Source: Acidobacteriota bacterium
GTDB lineage: Bacteria > Acidobacteriota > Terriglobia > Terriglobales > Acidobacteriaceae
Direction of reading: 5' to 3'
DNA length: 32,470 bases
Assembly (NCBI GenBank): GCA_013289685.1
Contig: JABCZL010000029.1
Coordinates: forward strand, 1-32,470
Shown: positions 16,301-21,793 of the stretch, piece after piece
Numbering within the stretch: position 1 is the first letter of the stretch
Layout: each line of letters starts with the position of its first letter
Position numbers and translations under genes: made by a program
Notes under the pieces: model-generated
What the model saw: the letters and a program-made list of their open reading frames with translations, nothing else
Databases searched by the model: none
What the model was told of the DNA's origin: nothing

Positions 16301-16637
16301 GGTCAAACGGTTTCCTGCCCTCCTCACCCACAATGCGGAGAGCCTCCGTGTCCGGATCGATTCCCGCAATGTTGGTTAAGTCGACTAGTGGAAGGTCAAC
16401 ATTCAAGTCCGACAAAACGACTTGCCTGGGCTGGCCCCGAACGGAATCAAACACAGTACGCAGCGAAGCATGCCGCCGGACGACGTTATCTAAGGCCCGT
16501 CTCAGTATCTCGAAATCAAGCGGACCGATGATCCGGAAGGCGCGAGGCAGGTTGTAGGCGGCAGTGCCCGGCTCAAGCTGGTCGAGAAACCACAAGCGCC
16601 GTTGTGCGAACGAAGCTGGAAAAGTTCCAAGGCTCAT
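13308..16637 (-). CDS. NRPS, C-A-PCP, beta-alanine-like code
   Basis: 1109 residues. C domain about 5-445 has an intact MHHIITDGWS site (137-146), LCL-like by eye, and no E domain follows. A domain about 465-955: YTSGSTGGPKG (612-622), NRFTWMWRTYPF, QKTNLAFVDSIWEIFGPLL, NIYGASEV, YRTGDLG, LRGVRIELGEIE and LPSGKV with Lys952. Pocket residues: V658 D659 W662 V701 S728 S730 I754 A762 D763 K952. Asp is at 236 rather than 235, the shift expected when the amino group sits on the beta carbon. The string is close to beta-Ala codes I recall (V-D-x-V-I-S-x-x-D-K). The A5 motif is YGASE instead of YGPTE. PCP: FFELGGHSLL, Ser1008. The C-terminus carries a helix (LDTLTPAELQSALQRLLEG) and an Ala/Gly/Asp tail. 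First gene of the leftward unit. ATG 16637 is preferred over TTG 16649; neither has a strong RBS. Confidence 0.93.
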   Translation of the reverse strand: MSLGTFPASFAQRRLWFLDQLEPGTAAYNLPRAFRIIGPLDFEILRRALDNVVRRHASLRTVFDSVRGQPRQVVLSDLNVDLPLVDLTNIAGIDPDTEALRIVGEEGRKPFDLREGPLLRSLVIRLGPERHIVLLVMHHIITDGWSISILFREVTTCYAALVRGEEPDLPELPMQYVEYAEWQYECMNGDVLTRQVEHWKTKLAGAQCVLDLPLDHPRPTIAGWHGGTEEISLDGVFLAELKAFAHAESATPFMVAMAAFQALLWRYTNQESILVGTPVAARSEVEFENMIGLFVNTLVFRSDFASSLTFRELIRQVRAFALDAYTHQDVPFEKLVEVLVPHRSLDTHPLFQVMFTFQNIPKQVFEIPGLSIKEIAFEAGIAKFDLSVEVWEDREFHCQFEYRTDLFEQSTMRRMLGHFETLLHAVFDNPDLRLAELPMMNAQERAQVLVEWNRTAADYSRDLTIHGAFEQQVSRTPDVTALLSEGNRWPYRHINDNANRLAHLLAKKGIGAGCLVGILLDRSVEMVVALLAVLKTGAAYVPLDRGYPMERIKSMLADAAASGVITVSALKDRLPGDARNVIELDNDEELKRESSTPLPDSVSSEQTAYVIYTSGSTGGPKGVEGTHRASMNRFTWMWRTYPFASGEVCCQKTNLAFVDSIWEIFGPLLAGIPSVIIPQEAVLDPELLLRVLARERVTRIVLVPSQLRALLDHAPNLQQRVPELKLWSCSGEVLPGNLARRFRAAFSGAKMLNIYGASEVAADATCHEVAERDSTSVPIGKPISNTQVYLVDEGSNAVPIRIRGEIYIGGEGLARGYLNRPELTAERFVRNWMAPPQSARLYRTGDLGRWRGDGEIEYLGRVDTQIKLRGVRIELGEIESVLATHPAVREAVAVVGGEAEQQRLAAYLVMKDRATVPEAAELRRYLRTKLPEHMVPAGYWQIETVPLLPSGKVNRALVGRGATALVDSHDWVGPRTETEVQLADIWQELLKVERVGVDESFFELGGHSLLVLQMTARIRRTMDVELPVRSVFESPTIAGLAQEVVKARTLGLKAHTPVLRRRQRTPTDPNREELLKKLDTLTPAELQSALQRLLEGKESAGEGAADAAD
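13476..14228 (-). repeat. A6-to-PCP block, copy 2 (shared with the Gly-type NRPS)
   Basis: Second copy of the block described at 5444-6209. Shared stretches include RVDTQIKLRGVRIELGEIES and MTARIRRTM, followed by ELPVRSVFESPTIAGLAQEV, with only scattered substitutions. Identity falls away abruptly upstream of A6 and downstream of the linker. Confidence 0.8.
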
Positions 16638-16715
16638 CTGGGCGCGCAAAGAACCCCATCATATTGTTGGAGAAGTGTTTGAAGGCCAATCGGGTGATTT
16701 GTGTACCGACCCCCC

Positions 16716-16740
16716 AGATTCCCTGTATTACAAACTCGAT
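16716..16740 (+). repeat. 25-bp direct repeat, copy A
   Basis: Core ATTCCCTGTATTACAAACT. It matches copy B (16759-16783) at 21 of 25 positions; the start-to-start distance is 43 bp, about four helical turns. Confidence 0.7.
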
Positions 16741-16758
16741 TTATGCGCCGAACCTACC

Positions 16759-16783
16759 AAATTCCCTGTATTGCGAACCCGAT
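16759..16783 (+). repeat. 25-bp direct repeat, copy B
   Basis: Core ATTCCCTGTATTGCGAACC. With five more bases on the left (CTACC, from 16754) it also matches the copy at 24401-24426 at 22 of 26 positions. Confidence 0.7.
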
Positions 16784-16823
16784 CTGACCGAGGCAGTCTT
16801 AGACGCTACCGATTTGCGCGCCG

Positions 16824-19391
16824 ATGTCCGTTCATTCCCGAGTGCAGCCTTTGGCGATCCCTTCGCGGACAGAGAAGTTCGAGGTCTACCCGGCCTCTCT
16901 TTCACAACGACGATTGTGGTTCTTGAATCAGTTGCAGGCCCCAACCGCGGCTTACAACGTCCATGTCGGTCTTTGGCTCTATGGACCGCTCAATGTTGAG
17001 GCTTTTGAGGATAGTCTCCAGGAAATAGTAAATCGCCACGAGACCTTGCGCACAAGCTTCGCCCTGGAACGCGGTGAGTTGCTGCAGCGGGTTATCCAGG
17101 ATTACCGCGTTAGCTTGCCGATGACGGATTTTGCGGATGTGGCAGAACCGTACCCGCCAGCGTACGAGTTCGCTAAGCGCGAGGTGGCAACGCCTTTTGA
17201 CCTGGACAAAGGGCCGCTGTTTCGATCACACATCCTTCGCATTGCTCCTGAGGAACACGTCTTCTTCTGCACCATGCATCACACCATCACTGACGCCTGG
17301 TCGATGCAAGTCTTTACGAGGGAACTGGCGGACCTTTATGAGGCGCTCTCGGATGGGAAAACACCTGCCCTGCCCGAGCTCACGATCCAATACGGAGATT
17401 ACTCGGAATGGCAAGGACACTTGCTGGAAACCGAAGTTGCCCACAAGCAACTGCTCTATTGGAAAGACGCTCTTGAGGGCGCGCCGACAGTTTTGGAGTT
17501 ACCGCAGGACAATCCTCGTCCCGCCGAACAGACCCTGCAAGGTGCGAGCCACGACTTCGCTGTGCCTGGCGAAATCATCGCTCGAGTAACGTCTTTGGCG
17601 AAACAACACAAGGTCACGCCCTTCATGTTCTTGCTGGCGGTCTTCAAGGTCTTGCTGTATCGCTACAGCGGAGAGCCAGACGTGCTGGTGGGCGTGCCGG
17701 TGGCGGGCCGGACTCTGGTCGAGACGGAGGCTTTGATCGGATTCTTCGTGGAGACCCTTGTGCTGCGCGATGATCTGTCTGGCAATCCACGCTTCGTCGA
17801 CTTGCTGGCACGAGTGCGCGAGACAACCCTGGGTGCGCTGGCAAACCCGGACATCCCCTTCGAAAAAATTGTCGAGGAGCTTCGGCCGGAACGAAACCTA
17901 AACTGCAACCCCGTCTTTCAGATCATGTTTTCGGTCATCAAGTCAGCCATCCGATCGCATCATTTTGGCAACATGGTCGCTTACCCCTATGTGGTGAACG
18001 GTAGCACGTCCATTCTGGATCTTTGCGCAACCTTCATCGAAGATAGCGATGGGAAGTGGTGGTTGCAAATCGATTTCAACACCTCTCTGTTCAAGCTTGA
18101 GCGTATCGCTCGAATGGTGGACGACTACCTCGAACTCCTTCAGCGGATCACCATGGACCTCGAGGTTCGTATTGACAGTCTCCCATTACTCGGCGCTTCG
18201 CAGCCCACGTTGACTGAAGCGAAACCGCGAAGGAACGGCCGAGGCAGACTGAAGCGCCGAGGCCAGATTGGTTTACCTGACAGACCAGAGGAACCTCCAC
18301 CCGCTGCCGATGTGGAACAGGCGCTGCTCGTCGGGATCTGGAAAGACGTGCTCGGCTTGCAAAAGATTGGCATACACGAAAACTTTTTCGATGTCGGTGG
18401 ACACTCCTTACTGGCCGTGCATCTCACGGCGCAAATCCAAAACGCAACCGGGCGCACCATCCCAGTCTCCTCAATCTTTCGGGCGCCCACGATTGAGACT
18501 CTGGCAAACCTCTTACGCGACCATGCGGTCGCCGAAGCCGATCCCGTCATTATGCAACTCGGTCAGGGCGGTAGTGGAATTCCTTTCTTCGCCGTTGCAG
18601 CTCCCGGAGTGGATTCCCTCGGCTATGCACTGCTCGCACGTCATCTAGGGAGCCAACGGTCCACGTACAAGCTTCAGAGCCCCGGGCCTGGGATCTGGGG
18701 ACGCCCTTTTGAGCGGGAGGAACTCCACACATTGGCCGAGCAGTACGTGGGCGCGATTCGAACCGTCCAACCCCATGGTCCATACTGCCTTGGAGGCATG
18801 TGCGATGGCGTCAGGATCGCACAAGCGATGATTGTCCAGTTGGAGTCTCTCGGCGAGGAGGTCGCGCTTTTCGCAATCCTCGATACTTGGGTTCTCGAAA
18901 ATTCTCAAGTTCGGATGCTCTGGGCGGTCGATTACTACCGAGAGCGCCTTCGCATGTTTGCTCATCTGCCTCTCCGTCAGAAACTCAGCACATTGCAACG
19001 AGTATTCAAACGATTGGCCGGGCACAAGGGTTCCGACAAGACCGGATGGGCTCAAGCGTACTGGCCCGACGAGAGCTTCCGCCCGCCCCAATTTCGCGCG
19101 CCTGTGATTCTCTTTAAGCGACCCAGACAGCCTTTTTACTATGTGCGCGACCCGGAAATGGGTTGGGGTGCGCGATCCACCAGCGGTGTCGAGATCTGCG
19201 AAGTGCGTTGTGGACACTTCGAAATCCTTCGCCAGCCTCATGTAGGAGTTGTAGCCCAAAGGATCTCGGAGCGTTTGCATGAGATAGAGGAGCAATCTAA
19301 AGCTAAGGCAACAACCTTGGCAGTACCTGGAACGCAACTAACGTGCGATTGGAAGAATGCTCTCGCTCCGAGTTCACCGGCCCTATTCTGA
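16824..19391 (+). CDS. NRPS, C-PCP-TE, lacking an A domain; Cys-type thioesterase
   Basis: An 855-residue terminating protein. C domain about 20-455: MHHTITDAWS (151-160) keeps the catalytic His and Asp but has Ala158 where HHxxxDG has Gly. A basic linker (RRNGRGRLKRRG, 469-480) then leads straight to the PCP (FFDVGGHSLLAVHL, Ser528); there is no trace of an A domain. TE about 578-822: PFFAVAAPGVDSL, the nucleophile elbow CLGGMCDGVRIAQ with Cys660 where most type I TEs have Ser, AILDTW with Asp687, and EVRCGHFEIL with His798. The PCP must be charged by an A domain on another protein, or it receives the chain only for release. Cys-type TEs are known in obafluorin (beta-lactone) and sulfazecin (beta-lactam) synthetases. 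First gene of the rightward unit, 19 bp before the exporter genes. Domain calls are firm, release chemistry is inferred. Confidence 0.93.
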   Translation: MSVHSRVQPLAIPSRTEKFEVYPASLSQRRLWFLNQLQAPTAAYNVHVGLWLYGPLNVEAFEDSLQEIVNRHETLRTSFALERGELLQRVIQDYRVSLPMTDFADVAEPYPPAYEFAKREVATPFDLDKGPLFRSHILRIAPEEHVFFCTMHHTITDAWSMQVFTRELADLYEALSDGKTPALPELTIQYGDYSEWQGHLLETEVAHKQLLYWKDALEGAPTVLELPQDNPRPAEQTLQGASHDFAVPGEIIARVTSLAKQHKVTPFMFLLAVFKVLLYRYSGEPDVLVGVPVAGRTLVETEALIGFFVETLVLRDDLSGNPRFVDLLARVRETTLGALANPDIPFEKIVEELRPERNLNCNPVFQIMFSVIKSAIRSHHFGNMVAYPYVVNGSTSILDLCATFIEDSDGKWWLQIDFNTSLFKLERIARMVDDYLELLQRITMDLEVRIDSLPLLGASQPTLTEAKPRRNGRGRLKRRGQIGLPDRPEEPPPAADVEQALLVGIWKDVLGLQKIGIHENFFDVGGHSLLAVHLTAQIQNATGRTIPVSSIFRAPTIETLANLLRDHAVAEADPVIMQLGQGGSGIPFFAVAAPGVDSLGYALLARHLGSQRSTYKLQSPGPGIWGRPFEREELHTLAEQYVGAIRTVQPHGPYCLGGMCDGVRIAQAMIVQLESLGEEVALFAILDTWVLENSQVRMLWAVDYYRERLRMFAHLPLRQKLSTLQRVFKRLAGHKGSDKTGWAQAYWPDESFRPPQFRAPVILFKRPRQPFYYVRDPEMGWGARSTSGVEICEVRCGHFEILRQPHVGVVAQRISERLHEIEEQSKAKATTLAVPGTQLTCDWKNALAPSSPALF

Positions 19392-19410
19392 ACGAAGGAG
19401 TCGGTAAGAC

Positions 19411-20349
19411 ATGACGCCAGAAGACGCGCCCATCACGAAGACTGCGGTCGTGCGCGATCTCGAGCGCTTTGTCTCGAGTCAACCGCCCGGGCTGGCGGAA
19501 TGGCGGGCGGAATGCAGTTCGCCTCGGATCAGGATCATCGGCCCCCCCGCTTTCTCCTTCGGAGCGATTTTCTCCGGGTTGCGCGCGTTGATTCAGTACT
19601 CTGACCTTCTGTGGGCGCTGAGTTTGTTCCGGCTCAATGTTCGTTATAAGCAGTCTTTTCTTGGATGGGCTTGGGCGGCATTGCAACCGTTAGCCCTAAT
19701 GGGCATTTACACCTTCGTCTTTGCGCACGTCACCAAGGTCAACACTGGCGGAGCTCCTTACACGATATTCGTATTCTCCGGGCTCCTTCCCTGGCTCTTC
19801 TTTTCTAGCTCGATAACGAACGCAGTTCATGGGATCGTGGCTTACCCCGCTCTGCTGACAAAGATGTATTTTCCGCGAGAAATTATTCCCTTGTCATACT
19901 TGGCAGCAGGCGTGACCGACTTCCTAATTGCTTCGATCATTCTTGCCGGTTTGCTGGCGCATTACCGCGTTGCTCCCACTTGGAATTTGCTCTACGCGAT
20001 CCCGATTCTCGTCGTTCTCGGCGCCTTCGCTGCCGCGATGGCCCTGTTTTTGGCGGCGGTTCACGTTCGGTTTCGTGATGTCGGCCTCGGCCTGCCGTTT
20101 GTTTTGCAGGTGTGGATGTTTGCGACTCCAGTGGTCTACTCGCTGCAAGCCGTACCACCGCGCTACCGCAACCTCTACAGGCTAGATCCCGTAGCCGTAG
20201 CGATCGACAGTTTCCGTGGGGCAGTGCTCTATGGACACGCTCCCGACGCTCGCATACTGACCGAAGCCGGGGTGGAGATGATCGTCGGCTTGACGCTTGC
20301 CTATGCCTTTTTCAAGTCGGCCGAGGCAACGATGGCCGATGTCGTTTGA
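19411..20349 (+). CDS. ABC-2 exporter permease, Wzm/TagG type
   Basis: A 312-residue membrane protein with six predicted TM helices after a long cytoplasmic head (about residues 1-65). Typical Wzm features: RDL-type entry LLWALSLFRLNVRYKQSFLGWAWA, LQPLALMGIYTFVFAHV, FSGLLPWLFFSSSI, LLTKMYFPREIIPLSYL and the end motif VLQVWMFATPVVYSL with LYRLDPVAVAIDSFRGAVLYG. This family, with its ATPase partner, flips undecaprenyl-linked O-antigen, teichoic acid or similar polysaccharides across the inner membrane. GAAGGAG (19394-19400) stands 10 nt before the ATG. It lies 19 bp downstream of the terminating NRPS and 8 bp upstream of the ATPase, so the three genes form one unit. Confidence 0.9.
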   Translation: MTPEDAPITKTAVVRDLERFVSSQPPGLAEWRAECSSPRIRIIGPPAFSFGAIFSGLRALIQYSDLLWALSLFRLNVRYKQSFLGWAWAALQPLALMGIYTFVFAHVTKVNTGGAPYTIFVFSGLLPWLFFSSSITNAVHGIVAYPALLTKMYFPREIIPLSYLAAGVTDFLIASIILAGLLAHYRVAPTWNLLYAIPILVVLGAFAAAMALFLAAVHVRFRDVGLGLPFVLQVWMFATPVVYSLQAVPPRYRNLYRLDPVAVAIDSFRGAVLYGHAPDARILTEAGVEMIVGLTLAYAFFKSAEATMADVV

Positions 20350-20357
20350 GAAACGCA

Positions 20358-21527
20358 ATGATTGATCTTGCGCTGGATCGGGTTTACAAGAAGTATAAGC
20401 TTCGTTCAAAGGGCAATTTGCCCAAGCGTTGGTACAGAGGTTTTGTGAGGCGTCCCATAGAAATGTGGGCGCTCCAGGACGTCAGTTTCGAGGTGAAGGA
20501 AGGCGAGGCCCTCGGCATTGTTGGACACAACGGCGCCGGCAAGACGACGATATTGAAGCTTCTCTCCAGCATTACCGCTCCAACCCGCGGCCAAATCACC
20601 ATTCGCGGCAGGCTTGCCGCCCTCATCGAAGTTGGGTCAGGGTTTCATCCCGAACTCACCGGCCGGGAAAATGTCTACCTTCACGGAGCAATGCTGGGCA
20701 TGCGACGATTAGAAATCGCACGAAAAATGGACAGCATCGTCGACTTCTCGGGCGTGGAAAAATACATTGATGAACCGGTGAAACGTTATTCTTCCGGGAT
20801 GTATGTCCGCCTTGGGTTTTCCGTGGCCGCTCATCTTGAACCCGAGATTGTGCTGCTCGACGAGGTGCTCGCAGTGGGCGACGTGGCGTTTCAGGCGAAA
20901 TGCCTCGATCGCGTCTCTGCGCTGAGGAAAAATGGGGGGACAATCGTCTTTGTCTCTCATGATCTCGCTTCCATCTATCGCCTGTGTGACCGGGCCATAC
21001 TGTTGGATCGCGGACGCATGATTATGGATGGCCCTCCGCGCGTGGTTGTGGACACGTACCAGAAAATGACTTTCGGCGATCACGAGACACCCCCCGAATC
21101 GCAGCTGGATACTGGGAAGGCGGCGGAGTGCCTTAGCGTTGCCTTTTCCGCCCCCGATCCGCTCGATGCGGTTCGAACCGGCTATCCTATGATTGCCCAT
21201 CTTAGATATCGCGCCACGACCACTGTTCCCAACGCTATATTTCGGATTTCCGTCTACTGGCCCAGCGGATACCTTTGTGCACAGCTTACAAACGAATCCT
21301 CCCACTTCGGCCTGACCGTTGAGCCCGGCCGGGGCGAGATCACCTTCGAATGCCCCGTGTTGCCAATCCGGCCCGGACTCTACCGCGTCGACCTCGTCAT
21401 CGAATCAGATGGGCGGGAAGTGGACTCGCGACAGCATTGCTCAACCCTCTGTGTCGAAGCAGGTAAATCGGCAATGGGGGATTTTTATGTCGAAAATGTG
21501 TGCAGCATTCGGCTGGATTCTCGCTGA
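20358..21527 (+). CDS. ABC exporter ATPase, Wzt type with C-terminal ligand domain
   Basis: 389 residues. Nucleotide-binding domain about 1-245: Walker A GHNGAGKT (56-63), signature YSSGM (144-148), Walker B IVLLDE (164-169), H-loop His201 in VSHD. The Wzt-type markers GFHPELTGRENVYLHG and EVLAVGDVAFQAKC are present. Residues about 260-389 form a beta-rich C-terminal domain (HLRYRATTTVPNAIFRISVY, HFGLTVEPGRGEITFECP, IRPGLYRVDLVI), the position of the Wzt_C domain that in O-antigen exporters recognises the non-reducing end of the glycan. Start: ATG 20358; the larger ORF upstream is a shadow of the permease gene. A second domain this size in an NRPS locus suggests the exporter reads a specific cargo feature. 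Confidence 0.92.
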   Translation: MIDLALDRVYKKYKLRSKGNLPKRWYRGFVRRPIEMWALQDVSFEVKEGEALGIVGHNGAGKTTILKLLSSITAPTRGQITIRGRLAALIEVGSGFHPELTGRENVYLHGAMLGMRRLEIARKMDSIVDFSGVEKYIDEPVKRYSSGMYVRLGFSVAAHLEPEIVLLDEVLAVGDVAFQAKCLDRVSALRKNGGTIVFVSHDLASIYRLCDRAILLDRGRMIMDGPPRVVVDTYQKMTFGDHETPPESQLDTGKAAECLSVAFSAPDPLDAVRTGYPMIAHLRYRATTTVPNAIFRISVYWPSGYLCAQLTNESSHFGLTVEPGRGEITFECPVLPIRPGLYRVDLVIESDGREVDSRQHCSTLCVEAGKSAMGDFYVENVCSIRLDSR

Positions 21528-21793
21528 GCACACAAACGACCCGAGGCATCATGCAAGTATGTATGTTTTTCAAGAATGGAGAGCCCCCTCGGAAGGCTTG
21601 GGCATAGTCGGTGAGCCTCAGACGTGCTCATCGCGGGCGTATTTCGCACCCTAATCACAGAAGCGATGCCAAAGAAACCGTTGCCCGCCGAAGGCCACGT
21701 TGGGATGGTGGCACCAGCCCGTCGACTGGAATGAGGCGAAACGCGACAATTGATGATTTCTCTGGCTCGTCGCTTGTGCCGTGAGTGCAGCTC

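Larger units (their letters stand above)
16638..16823. promoter_or_regulatory. divergent promoter region of the NRPS locus
   Basis: These 186 bp separate the start of the leftward NRPS unit (16637) from the start of the rightward unit (16824), so both promoters must lie here or inside the first codons. No convincing -35/-10 pair is visible. The centre carries two copies of a 25-bp direct repeat (16716-16740 and 16759-16783) that could be an operator shared by both directions. Confidence 0.55.

Noticed and set aside
20112..20357. Extended N-terminus of the ABC ATPase
   Set aside because: It overlaps the permease gene in another frame; the ATPase family starts near the ATG at 20358.
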